Positions 1-8,437 of a stretch of DNA of 64,000 nucleotides are shown piece by piece; the first letter of the stretch is position 1, and every line of letters begins with the position of its first letter. The position numbers were made by a program, and so were the translations under genes. The notes beneath the pieces were generated by a model. It was not told the origin of the DNA. It searched no databases and saw only the letters and a program-made list of their open reading frames with translations. Source of the stretch: Emticicia sp. C21 (GTDB lineage: Bacteria; Bacteroidota; Bacteroidia; Cytophagales; Spirosomataceae); contig NZ_QVMT01000003.1 in assembly GCF_003418935.1 (NCBI RefSeq), positions 558,001-622,000 on the forward strand. Reading direction: 5' to 3'.

Positions 1-2
1 TG

Positions 3-2597
3 AAAGCGCAGGAAGCCTGGCCAGAAATATGGGATATTATTAAACCTCTAATTGATCAGGTATTAGCCACTGGAGAAGCTACCTGGAGTGAGAATCAACT
101 AGTGCCTATTTATAGAAATGGAGGTATTGAAGATGTCTACTGGACTTACAGTTATAGCCCTGTCAACGACGATTTTAATAAGCCTACTGGTGTATTTGTT
201 ACCTGCGTAGAAACTACACAGCAAGTGGAAACCCTAAAAAAGATTGAGGTACGTGAAGAGCAGCTGCAGTTTACGATTGATGCAGCCAAATTAGGTACGT
301 GGGATCTGAATCCTGTTACTAATAAATTCTCAGGTAACGATCGTCTGAAAAACTGGTTTGCTCTTCCGCTTGAAGAAGATATAGACCTACCCCTAGCTTT
401 AAGCAGAATTATTGAAAAAGACCGACAAAAAGTGACGGAGGCTATACAGTCAGCCATGCAATATGAGTCTGGTGGTAATTATGATACTGAATATACGATT
501 CATAATCCAATTACCAATCAGGAAATAACGGTATTGGCAAAGGGTAAAGCTTTGTTCGACGAGAATCAGGTGGCTTATCGTTTTAGTGGTACACTGCAGG
601 ATATTACTCCACAGGTGAATACCGTAAAAAAACTTCGTGAAAATGAGGAGCGCCTGTCTATCGTGATTGAAGCCAGTGAACTGGGTACCTGGGAACTGAA
701 CCTGCTAAACAATGAACTTCATTATGGCGGGCGATATCTGGAAATTTTTGGCCATCAGGAAGATGCTCCGGTAAGTTATCAGTATCTCAGTCAGCAAATT
801 CATCCTGACGATGAGATAATACGATTGAATGCTTTTAACAGATCGCTTAAAACCGGTACGCTCCATTTCAGAAGTCGTATTATCTGGGATGACCAGTCGA
901 TACATTGGGTAGAAGTGAAAGGGACGGTATCATATGATGAAGCCTATACGCCTGTCAGGGTGGTTGGTACCATACAGGATATCACCGAAGAACAGAATTA
1001 CCAGCAGGCATTGCGCGAAAGTGAGCAGAAATTCAGACTACTGGCTGATTCAATGCCGCAATTTGTCTGGACGAGCGATCCGCAGGGAAATCTTAACTAT
1101 TATAATCAGTCGATTTTTAATTATTCGGGTATTCCACCTGAAAAAGTGAGAATGGATAAGTGGCTTGATCTGGTGCATCCTGATGATAGAGAAGAGAATC
1201 TGCGAAGATGGATGGAGGCTATCAACACAGGGCAGGAATATGCTTTTGAACATCGTTTTCTTAATAAAGACGGCAATTATTACTGGCATCTGAGCCGGGC
1301 TATTCCGCAGAAAGATGCCAAGGGAAATATCCAGATGTGGGTAGGCACCAGCGCCGATATTCATGCCCAGAAAGCAAATACCTCTAAACTGGAAAAGAAC
1401 GTGCAGGAGCAGATTAAAGAGCTGAAACGCCTGAATGAAGCCCTGAAAAAGAGCGAAGAACGCTATCACCAGATGGTAGAAGAGGTACAGGACTATGCGA
1501 TTTTTTCGCTGAATGAACTAGGGATCGTTGAAAACTGGAACAAGGGTGCTGAGAATATCAAAGGCTATACTTCACAGGAAATTGTAGGCAGGAATTTCTC
1601 AACTTTCTATCCGGAACAAGATCGGTTGGGGCAGTTACCTGAGCAATTGCTGGAACTGGCAAGATTATCCGGCAGAGCCAGTCATGAGGGTTGGCGGGTG
1701 CGCAAAAACGGAGAGTTATTCTGGGCCAATGTGGTGATTACGGCCATACATAATGACCAGAACGAGGTGATTGGTTTCTCGAAAGTGACACACGACCTGA
1801 CCGATAAAAAAGCTGCCGAAGACCGTATAAAAGCTAATGCTCAGCAATTGGAAGACAAAAACAGGGAGCTTGAACGAATGAATACCGAGCTACAATCGTT
1901 TGCCTATGTGTCGAGCCACGATTTGCAGGAGCCTCTCAGAAAAATAAAGACTTTTTCGGGACGACTACTGGATAAAGAGAAAGAGAATTTGTCGGATAGC
2001 GGGAAAGATATTTTGAACCGGATTAATAATGCCGTAATGCGTATGCAGACCCTCATTGAAGATATTCTGGCGTATTCGCGCACGAATACCGGTGAAAGGA
2101 TTTTTGCCAAAGTGGATATTCGGGAGATAGTGAATGAAATAAAGGAAGATATTAAAGAAGTTATTGCTGAAAAAAATGCGATGATTGAGCTAAAATCATC
2201 ATGTCAGACTGAGGTGATACCGTATCAGTTTAAACAATTGCTGATGAACCTAATCAGCAATTCGCTTAAGTTTTCAAAACCAGAAGTTAAGCCGCATATT
2301 CAGATAAATTGCATGGCCAGGATGGGGAGCAGTATAGATAACTTAACAGTGAATCCTGACAAGAAGTATTGCCAGATAACCATAGAAGATAATGGTATTG
2401 GGTTTGAGGAAGAATACAATGAGCGAATCTTCGAGATTTTCCAACGCCTGCACGGTAAAAGTGAATACACAGGCACAGGTATCGGGCTGGCGATTGTGAA
2501 AAAGATAGTTGAAAACCATAATGGGTTTATCACCGCCTCAGGTGTTCCCAATGAAGGAGCCAGGTTTGATGTTTATCTACCTTGTGGTTTGAATTGA
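3..2597 (+). CDS. multi-PAS sensor histidine kinase (5' end outside window)
   Basis: The reading frame is open from base 3 into the start of the window, so the gene begins upstream; the GTG at 102 is internal. The 864 visible residues hold the end of one PAS domain, then four more PAS/PAC units (each ending in a G-T-x-D-I or similar motif), a coiled coil, a HisKA dimerisation domain with the phospho-acceptor His in SSHDLQEPLRKI, and a HATPase_c domain with N box (NLISNSLKFSK), G1 (EDNGIGF) and G2 (GTGIGLAIVKK). No membrane segment or receiver is visible, so it looks like a cytoplasmic phytochrome-type kinase that signals to a separate receiver. A receiver lies tail-to-tail just downstream. 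The input signal cannot be told from sequence. Confidence 0.93.
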   Translation, partial: KAQEAWPEIWDIIKPLIDQVLATGEATWSENQLVPIYRNGGIEDVYWTYSYSPVNDDFNKPTGVFVTCVETTQQVETLKKIEVREEQLQFTIDAAKLGTWDLNPVTNKFSGNDRLKNWFALPLEEDIDLPLALSRIIEKDRQKVTEAIQSAMQYESGGNYDTEYTIHNPITNQEITVLAKGKALFDENQVAYRFSGTLQDITPQVNTVKKLRENEERLSIVIEASELGTWELNLLNNELHYGGRYLEIFGHQEDAPVSYQYLSQQIHPDDEIIRLNAFNRSLKTGTLHFRSRIIWDDQSIHWVEVKGTVSYDEAYTPVRVVGTIQDITEEQNYQQALRESEQKFRLLADSMPQFVWTSDPQGNLNYYNQSIFNYSGIPPEKVRMDKWLDLVHPDDREENLRRWMEAINTGQEYAFEHRFLNKDGNYYWHLSRAIPQKDAKGNIQMWVGTSADIHAQKANTSKLEKNVQEQIKELKRLNEALKKSEERYHQMVEEVQDYAIFSLNELGIVENWNKGAENIKGYTSQEIVGRNFSTFYPEQDRLGQLPEQLLELARLSGRASHEGWRVRKNGELFWANVVITAIHNDQNEVIGFSKVTHDLTDKKAAEDRIKANAQQLEDKNRELERMNTELQSFAYVSSHDLQEPLRKIKTFSGRLLDKEKENLSDSGKDILNRINNAVMRMQTLIEDILAYSRTNTGERIFAKVDIREIVNEIKEDIKEVIAEKNAMIELKSSCQTEVIPYQFKQLLMNLISNSLKFSKPEVKPHIQINCMARMGSSIDNLTVNPDKKYCQITIEDNGIGFEEEYNERIFEIFQRLHGKSEYTGTGIGLAIVKKIVENHNGFITASGVPNEGARFDVYLPCGLN

Positions 2598-2681
2598 TAA
2601 GAGGGAGATTATCAGGTCTCTATAATGAGTAGTAAACTTTCTCAATCGGAAGATAAGTAGTACAAAATTTGTGATTTAATT

Positions 2682-2707
2682 AAAGCCTCTCCGAACAGAG
2701 AGGCTTT
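2682..2707. terminator. bidirectional hairpin between kinase and receiver
   Basis: A perfect stem AAAGCCTCTC / GAGAGGCTTT closes a short loop between two convergent genes. There is no long U-run, so termination strength is uncertain. Confidence 0.6.
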
Positions 2708-2747
2708 GGTGCTTAAGATAAGGGCATGACATCTCCAAACCAGGTAC

Positions 2748-3176
2748 TTAATTAAACGTATTATTCGAATGCTTGCACAATGCCCAGTAATCGAGTATCG
2801 TGCGTAAGTTGTTCTTCATGATACCGAAGTCGTTGCTTTTCTGCACATAGCCTTGAACATTCAACTGCAAATAGGCCTCATTGACCAGTTCAGACTGATC
2901 GGAAGTGGTATAAAAAACAAAGGGGATGCTCTTTTTCCTGAGTTGTTCGTTGCCTTGTATTTCCCTTTTCAACTCTATACCTGTTTGCTTGGGCAGATTG
3001 ATATCGCAAAGAATCAGGAAAGGAATTTCCTTTGTTGAGTAAAGATAATCTCTCGCAGCCTGGCAGTCATTGAACCAGATCAGTGGATGTGTTACTTCTA
3101 AGGCAGAGAAAGCATCTTCCAGAAAGAGTTTATCATCGATGTCATCCTCAATCAGTATGACGGGTCTTTTATCCAT
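2748..3176 (-). CDS. single-domain response regulator (Rcp1-like)
   Basis: This 142-residue protein is one receiver domain without an output domain. The acidic pair E10-D11-D12, phospho-acceptor D58 (LCDINLP), T90/T91 (FYTT) and K113 (VQK) are all in place. Rcp1-like receivers take phosphate from PAS or phytochrome-type kinases and pass the signal by protein contact. The neighbouring kinase, convergent and 150 bp away, is the obvious candidate partner, though pairing is inference. It is closely similar to the receiver at 23797, so the two are paralogues. Confidence 0.92.
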   Translation of the reverse strand: MDKRPVILIEDDIDDKLFLEDAFSALEVTHPLIWFNDCQAARDYLYSTKEIPFLILCDINLPKQTGIELKREIQGNEQLRKKSIPFVFYTTSDQSELVNEAYLQLNVQGYVQKSNDFGIMKNNLRTILDYWALCKHSNNTFN

Positions 3177-3286
3177 TATTTTCTATAGTTGTGATGAAAC
3201 ATATAACAGATATACGCGAAAAAAGTTTTTGGGGATTCCGAATAACTGATATTAGAATCTCATTAGAGATCGACTAAGATGAGTGA

Positions 3287-3310
3287 AAAAGCCCAAATGA
3301 ATGGGCTTTT
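3287..3310. terminator. hairpin terminator in the 3177-3514 gap
   Basis: A stem AAAAGCCCA / TGGGCTTTT lies in the 338 bp gap between the receiver and the next gene. I see nothing else recognisable in that gap apart from the coding-like tail just before 3515. Confidence 0.55.
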
Positions 3311-3514
3311 ATCTGAACTACTTTTAACGTATATCGATAGTAAGAAAAAATAGAACGAGGTAAAGTAAGCAAAATTATCTGGTAAAAGACAATGGCCTCT
3401 AACCTTTGATAAGATTTTTCATGGCGATGTAAGTATTGAAGTTCATGGAAACCCCCTCTAAAAAGTAAATATCCTGTTGATTATACATTTGAAACCGAAA
3501 AGCCAATAGATAGA

Positions 3515-3904
3515 GTGCTAAACAGTATCAGAGAGTATTGCTCGAAAAATTCTTTAAAAGTTGCCTCAGAAGATAAAAGTACAGGAATTGTAATTGCCGA
3601 AGATTACAGAGCCAGTTTTTTTACTTTTGAAAATCCTGATGGTACTCCACAAGTAACCAATGCTCATATTGTTTTAGGTTGCGAAAAACCCGAGGGTAAA
3701 TATAAATGTCTCACACCTGAGTTAGTTAAATCAGATATAAACTTTAAAGTAAGGGAAAACAATGGTAAAACGGCAGTTTCTATTTCCCTAACAAATATTA
3801 AAGCAAGCTGGGGATTAAATAATAAAACGGGCCAGCCATATTATTTCAGAGATGTAAAGTCTACCGGTGTTTTTGAAAAAGAAATTGCTGGTTTTTTGAA
3901 ATAG
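3515..3904 (+). CDS. hypothetical protein, probably 5'-truncated
   Basis: 129 residues from a GTG; the fold is not identified with certainty. The frame is open upstream to a TGA near 3438, and the residues encoded there (YPVDYTFETEKPIDRV) look like genuine protein continuing into the called start, but this stretch has no ATG and no signal peptide. Related Bacteroidota proteins of this look normally begin with a lipoprotein signal. I infer that the 5' end was lost, leaving either a fragment or a gene using a poor GTG start. It lies beside the phage remnant, consistent with a disturbed locus. There are no internal stops. Confidence 0.45.
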   Translation: MLNSIREYCSKNSLKVASEDKSTGIVIAEDYRASFFTFENPDGTPQVTNAHIVLGCEKPEGKYKCLTPELVKSDINFKVRENNGKTAVSISLTNIKASWGLNNKTGQPYYFRDVKSTGVFEKEIAGFLK

Positions 3905-3998
3905 ACAAAATTATGGATACTTCGCAAATACTTTATATACAATCTCTTGATTAAGCACCACTAATCTGAGGATTAGTAGCGATTGTTTTTAATACAGG

Positions 3999-4109
3999 TC
4001 ACCTGATAATCCTCACTTTCAAAGTCCCCGAGGCAAGGTCTAATGTTGTACCCCGGCTATTATAAAATAAGACCGTAATTGTATTGGCTGAACTCACATA
4101 AACTGAGAC
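3999..4109 (-). pseudogene. remnant of a tail-fibre-type C-terminus
   Basis: Just downstream of the beta-helix gene, in another frame and preceded by a stop, 36 codons encode a segment with SSANTITVLFYN and LASGTLKVRII. This resembles the closing strands of phage tail-fibre or tail-needle proteins, which often end with a YVSSANTVTVRF-like pattern and a short K-V-R-I-I tail. It has no start codon. I read it as the surviving 3' end of a second tail-fibre gene, or the original C-terminus displaced from its gene by recombination. Confidence 0.45.
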
Positions 4110-4117
4110 TTAGAGGG

Positions 4118-5896
4118 TCAGTCAAACTCAATACAGTTGACAGTCAATGAAATATCATTCGTAGTAGGAGTGCCATTATTACATTTCGCTTCAAAATATA
4201 GTACATCACCCTTAGCAAAATCATAGGTAGATTGTGTTTGTCCGGTTGTCACCTGCGCATTCCCTGAGTTAGTACCTGTAGTTGAGTAAGAACGTGTTCC
4301 AAGTAGACTTCCGTTCTTATAGATATTTATCTGATAAAACCCTGCGGTTAACGGCGCATTTACAGCAACATCCAGATTAGTCAATCGTACGTTCTTTCTG
4401 AATATATATTCAAAACCTCCGTTACCCATTTTTAATTTTACGTAGGAAGACCCCAGCGATGACCCAGAGAACGTTGGCAAGGGGTCGTTCTGATAAAAAT
4501 GACTGCCGCTTACTGCATTATCAGCCTGTGTGCCGGTAAACACATTATCCTTGAAAATACAATCCTGAATTGCTGTATAATTTTTAGCAATATTTCCTAT
4601 GATTTTGTTGGCATCATAAGCTGCATTTAAATTGATTGATCCATCGCACCTGTTATTAACAATCGTTATATTTCGGCTATAAGCATTTCCGGAAGGATCA
4701 ATAAGAGTAGGGTCAACAAACCCGGTCAATGTTTGATTCTCAACTAAAATTTGGGCTAAAGTATTGGGATTGAGACCTAGATTGTAAAGAGCGTTATCTT
4801 TAATCAGAACATTTCTGCCGCTTTTTATTCTGATGCCATAATTGCTAGCAGAACTTGAACTTTGATAAATAACCTCATTGCCGATAATTGAGATATTCTC
4901 ACAAACGCGAGGTGTAGCTACAGATTCTACTTCAACTAATATCCCCATTCCCGATTCTGAGAGGTTGGTATGAATTATTTTGTTGTATAGAATCTTAATA
5001 TTCCGGGAATTTGAAACATAAATTCTACCATTGAATGTTTCAATATAGTTATTCTGAACAACCACATTTTCGACAAAATGCAAACCCAGATCATCGCCCG
5101 CTGCTCCTAAAATTGAATTATTATCAATGAGTATATTTTTTGAGCGGCCACCAAATCCTATAGACTCCCCGTCGGTACTACTCATATATAGCACATTATC
5201 TCTCACAACTACGTTATCGCGCGGATAAGTCACATTCGGGATTACATAGTCGGCGTTATTATTCCCGCTGATAAGCTTATTAGTAATGAGGCCATGTGAG
5301 TTAATAATACAATTTTCAATGCTGCAATTCTTTCCTAAATGAATAGAAAGTGCTATTTGAATACTTGTATTTACATCAAAGCTAAGGTTGCGTATCGAGC
5401 CTGTCCAGACATTTGGGCTACCTCCATAACTGTCTGTACCAATTACAACCCAATAAGCATAAGGAATTTCATCTGTTAATTTAATAATACAATATTCCTT
5501 ACTGTTACCACAAAGAGAAACCTTATTGTAGAGATATAGATTGTCATTAGCGATATAGGTGCCTTTAGGAAAATAGACGATACTTTCCAGGCTAATAGCA
5601 CAATAATCAATAGCTTTTTGTATGGCCATAGAGTCATCTGTTGCGCCATCTCCTTTGGCTCCAAACCATCTTACACTAACCTCATCAGACACTATTCTTA
5701 ACCATCGGCCTGTTGATACACCTGTTGCCTGAATAACCGTTCCACCGTTGTCGGTAGCAGTGCTGGCAGCATCCCAATAAAATTGGCCGCCACCACCATC
5801 ATTAACGGCATAATAACCTAAAACATCAGCCACATCATTACTTGAGCCTGTAATTGTTCTGAGCGTAGAAATGTCGCTCACTACTTGAATTGACAT
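4118..5896 (-). CDS. phage tail-type right-handed beta-helix protein (pectate-lyase-3 like)
   Basis: 592 residues. Residues ~20-70 match the short head module of tail spikes and tail-fibre plates (YYAVNDGGGGQFYWDAAS, then GRWLRI). The motif VRWFGAKGDGATDDSMAIQKAID at ~75-97 is the classic entry into Pectate_lyase_3 (WFGAKGDG-x-DD). It is followed by ~300 residues of N-N-x-I beta-helix turns and a C-terminal beta-sandwich-like region from ~475. There is no signal peptide. Phages use such proteins to bind or depolymerise surface glycans; catalytic residues cannot be assigned here. It lies 55 bp downstream of the portal gene on the same strand and is probably cotranscribed with it. Confidence 0.8.
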   Translation of the reverse strand: MSIQVVSDISTLRTITGSSNDVADVLGYYAVNDGGGGQFYWDAASTATDNGGTVIQATGVSTGRWLRIVSDEVSVRWFGAKGDGATDDSMAIQKAIDYCAISLESIVYFPKGTYIANDNLYLYNKVSLCGNSKEYCIIKLTDEIPYAYWVVIGTDSYGGSPNVWTGSIRNLSFDVNTSIQIALSIHLGKNCSIENCIINSHGLITNKLISGNNNADYVIPNVTYPRDNVVVRDNVLYMSSTDGESIGFGGRSKNILIDNNSILGAAGDDLGLHFVENVVVQNNYIETFNGRIYVSNSRNIKILYNKIIHTNLSESGMGILVEVESVATPRVCENISIIGNEVIYQSSSSASNYGIRIKSGRNVLIKDNALYNLGLNPNTLAQILVENQTLTGFVDPTLIDPSGNAYSRNITIVNNRCDGSINLNAAYDANKIIGNIAKNYTAIQDCIFKDNVFTGTQADNAVSGSHFYQNDPLPTFSGSSLGSSYVKLKMGNGGFEYIFRKNVRLTNLDVAVNAPLTAGFYQINIYKNGSLLGTRSYSTTGTNSGNAQVTTGQTQSTYDFAKGDVLYFEAKCNNGTPTTNDISLTVNCIEFD

Positions 5897-5951
5897 AATT
5901 GTGAGATTTAATTATTTGTGAATTGATTTAATATTCTAAGCAATGAATGGC

Positions 5952-7364
5952 TTACTTACTATCTTCTTTAGCCATCCCAACAACCTTTCCATCTCCCCAC
6001 AACCCGCGCGGCACATCCGCCTTTGCATCAGCTAAAGGCCCGTAATCCAGCCATGCTCTTTTTTCGTTATCGCTCAGAAAGTCCATGTTGCGGAGGGCTT
6101 CTGATTGGTATTTGATGTCTTGGCTGAATTCTTCGAAAACATCGTAGTCGAACTGGAGTTCGTGGTCTTTTAAGGATGGCTGCACGACGAATTCATGCAA
6201 AGCTTCGCAGAGTTCGCGCATTTCGGGGAAAACTCCATCACGCAGGGAGATTTTACTCACTTCCTTGAGATTGTTGTAGCTGGATGCTTCCTGCGACCCC
6301 AACAACACCGGATTGATATGCCATACAGCCCCCAGAATCTCCCGGATAGTCTTCTGAGCCTCCTGCGTACGCGACTCCGAAAGTGGAGCATCCAGGCGAA
6401 TGGCATCTAGAGGGAAACCTGACACAGCCACATTATGGCGGTTTTTCTGACCAAACATGCGTAGGATTACATCTTTGAAACTCTGTTTTTCTTGTGGCGA
6501 CTGCTGATTGTAGGCCTCTGATACCTCCTTATCACGTGGGAAAAGGATATTGGTGCTATCTCCGGTCTGGAAACCGTATAGCTCCCTGAGTTTTGAGGCT
6601 TTGTAGGTATCAATCTCGTTCAATGCCGCTTGTATACGCGGGGTGCCATAGAGGAAGCCTCCCTGATTATCATAATTGAACGAATGGTTCCGAAGCAAAA
6701 AGGCGCTGTCCACATCCAGCACCTTTTGATAGGTAGCATTGATGATTTTATAACCCTGAATGGGTTCAAACTGTGTGCCACCAATGATTTGCACCAGATG
6801 TGAGGGTAGGGGATTCAGGCTCTCGATATTGACTTTGCTCAGGCTTTTGCTTACCCTATTGGCCCATATAACACAGAAACCCGCCACATCGCGCGAGGCC
6901 ATGTAGTGATACACAAACTGTTTCCAACTGAACAATGGCGCAGGCTGACGAAACAGCTTCTTGAGTTTGCCATAGGTGAGGTCGGTGGCCGAAACGGCCG
7001 ACAGGTCTATTTCGGTATAAGAGCGTTCTTTGAGCGTAGCCAGTTGCTTGCGCTCGTAGTCGCTGACGTAAATGCCGTTGAACTTACGGTATTCTTTGGC
7101 AAGGGCCTTGTCTTTTATCTCGTAAAGACAGGGGCGTATTTCGGATGCCCGACTGGCTTTCCAGTCGATTAAGGCAAATACCAGCGAGTTGTTGGCGTAT
7201 GTTCGGGTGTATTCGTGGAGGTTATATTCGGTGGTGATGGGCATACCCCGATACGGAATGCTGAAAAGTAATTGATTGTACAAATTGGCCGTATTCACGG
7301 CGGCCGACGAAGCGGCGGAGTTAATTGTTTTTTTGTTGGACGCGCCAAAACCTAAGAATCCCAT
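5952..7364 (-). CDS. phage portal protein (HK97 family)
   Basis: 470 residues, full length for a phage portal. The central region is portal-like (INPVLLGSQEASSYNNLKEVSKISLRDGVFPEMRELCEALHEFV), with the late helix and a C-terminal Gly-rich end. Portals form the dodecameric DNA channel of the capsid vertex and dock the terminase. The frame is intact. No capsid, protease, head-tail or tail-tape genes adjoin it, and the terminase is about 26 kb away. It is preceded by an excellent host-type promoter. Either it is part of a broken prophage or a retained phage gene; function in the present host is unknown. Confidence 0.85.
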   Translation of the reverse strand: MGFLGFGASNKKTINSAASSAAVNTANLYNQLLFSIPYRGMPITTEYNLHEYTRTYANNSLVFALIDWKASRASEIRPCLYEIKDKALAKEYRKFNGIYVSDYERKQLATLKERSYTEIDLSAVSATDLTYGKLKKLFRQPAPLFSWKQFVYHYMASRDVAGFCVIWANRVSKSLSKVNIESLNPLPSHLVQIIGGTQFEPIQGYKIINATYQKVLDVDSAFLLRNHSFNYDNQGGFLYGTPRIQAALNEIDTYKASKLRELYGFQTGDSTNILFPRDKEVSEAYNQQSPQEKQSFKDVILRMFGQKNRHNVAVSGFPLDAIRLDAPLSESRTQEAQKTIREILGAVWHINPVLLGSQEASSYNNLKEVSKISLRDGVFPEMRELCEALHEFVVQPSLKDHELQFDYDVFEEFSQDIKYQSEALRNMDFLSDNEKRAWLDYGPLADAKADVPRGLWGDGKVVGMAKEDSK

Positions 7365-7418
7365 ATCTGTCTGAAAAGATTATGGGCATATCACTAATGA
7401 GTCTGTTGGAGAGATGCA

Positions 7419-7449
7419 CAAAGGTAAGATGGTGGGAGGGGGGGTGCAA
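7419..7449 (-). promoter_or_regulatory. Bacteroidota-type promoter for the portal gene
   Basis: Read on the minus strand this is TTG, 20 bases, then TACCTTTG, an exact match to the Bacteroidota TTG / TAnnTTTG promoter pattern. It lies 55-85 bp upstream of the portal ATG. Confidence 0.6.
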
Positions 7450-7522
7450 GTTTTTGAAAGGGATATTGGGATTTTCATACTGTTGGGGGTAATTTGAGGA
7501 ATTCTTTTAAAATCTGGCTGAT

Positions 7523-7912
7523 ATGAAAATCAAAAAACTTCTGATTACTATAGTTATTTTTGTTTGCATAGGATTTGGGATATTTTACTTAGTAGCCATG
7601 TTTATGACTACTGCGCTTATTGATGGAGATAACAAGGAGTTTAACCAGAATCTATGGAAAGATGATTTTGAGGGAGAGACAAGGGCTGTTATGTTAAGCG
7701 ATTTAGAAAATAAACATCTGAAGAAAGGAATGACCAAAGACGAAGTAATTAAGCTTCTGGGAGAACCGGATGGAAGACATCCTGATGGAGAAAATTATAC
7801 GTGGAAAAAAGAATTAGGCTATGATTTAGGAAATAGTTTTGACCCCTGTGAATTTATTATTTATCTCGATGAAAATCTAAAGGTGGTTTCCTGGAAGAAA
7901 TATTGTAGCTGA
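7523..7912 (+). CDS. SmpA/OmlA (BamE-like) domain protein
   Basis: 129 residues. An N-terminal hydrophobic segment (residues 7-30) serves as signal or membrane anchor. The segment HLKKGMTKDEVIKLLGEPD carries the BamE/SmpA signature (K-G-M-T-x-x-E-V-x-x-x-L-G-x-P-D), and a Trp-containing strand follows. BamE proteins assist outer-membrane protein assembly, but many short homologues like this have no assigned role. No lipobox Cys is seen near the start, so it is probably not the true BamE lipoprotein. It is monocistronic and divergent from the portal gene. Confidence 0.72.
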   Translation: MKIKKLLITIVIFVCIGFGIFYLVAMFMTTALIDGDNKEFNQNLWKDDFEGETRAVMLSDLENKHLKKGMTKDEVIKLLGEPDGRHPDGENYTWKKELGYDLGNSFDPCEFIIYLDENLKVVSWKKYCS

Positions 7913-8029
7913 GTCTTATCTGATTAAAAAAATATTTCTTAAAGCCACCGTCGGAACTTCAGTTTCGACAAGATACATTGTTTAATAGTTATACTATTTA
8001 TTTATTTCTTTGTTTATATATACTATAAA

Positions 8030-8106
8030 TGCTTTGACTAGTGCTTTCACGTTGCTTTGTTAGGTGCTTTCACTTTGCTTTCGCTAGTGCTTTGGTAGGT
8101 GCTTTA
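8030..8106. repeat. seven phased TGCTTT repeats
   Basis: TGCTTT occurs at 8030, 8042, 8053, 8065, 8076, 8088 and 8100 with spacings of 11 or 12 bp and variable bases between. It lies in the 525 bp gap before the ECF sigma gene. Confidence 0.75.
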
Positions 8107-8174
8107 GCAATTTTTGATAGGGCATTCAGGTAAATTCATACTGATTTTCATACGGTTTTATCACTGTTTTTGTT

Positions 8175-8229
8175 CCCTCAGAGTCTCCCGTGTGCGATTG
8201 CCCTTAGTAAAGCAAGGGGACTCTGAGGG
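8175..8229. repeat. CAGAGTC hairpin, copy 1
   Basis: The arms CCCTCAGAGTC / GACTCTGAGGG are perfect complements over a ~33 base loop. Related hairpins are at 8263, 10139 and 36773. Confidence 0.7.
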
Positions 8230-8262
8230 TTAAGATTTGTCCCAATATAGCTAAGGCCCCCG

Positions 8263-8311
8263 CCCCAGAGTCTCTCGTAGGAACGGTACGCCATAGCAGG
8301 GGACTCTGGGG
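8263..8311. repeat. CAGAGTC hairpin, copy 2
   Basis: The arms CCCCAGAGTC / GACTCTGGGG are perfect complements. The loop contains GGTACGCCATAGC, resembling the loop of the REP-like elements elsewhere in the window. Confidence 0.7.
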
Positions 8312-8343
8312 AATCGCAATCCGCTTATTAAATCCCCAAAAAA

Positions 8344-8361
8344 ATATTTGGCACCAAATAT
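8344..8361. promoter_or_regulatory. 18 bp dyad upstream of the ECF sigma gene
   Basis: ATATTTGG-CA-CCAAATAT is a perfect palindrome 77 bp before the sigma gene ATG. It is operator-like, but the binding protein is unknown. Confidence 0.45.
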
Positions 8362-8437
8362 AGGGGTATTTCAACCCCTTATCGTCTTACCAGCAAAAGT
8401 TTCTAAATTTACTTTGTATCAGTTACCGGAAGATTGA

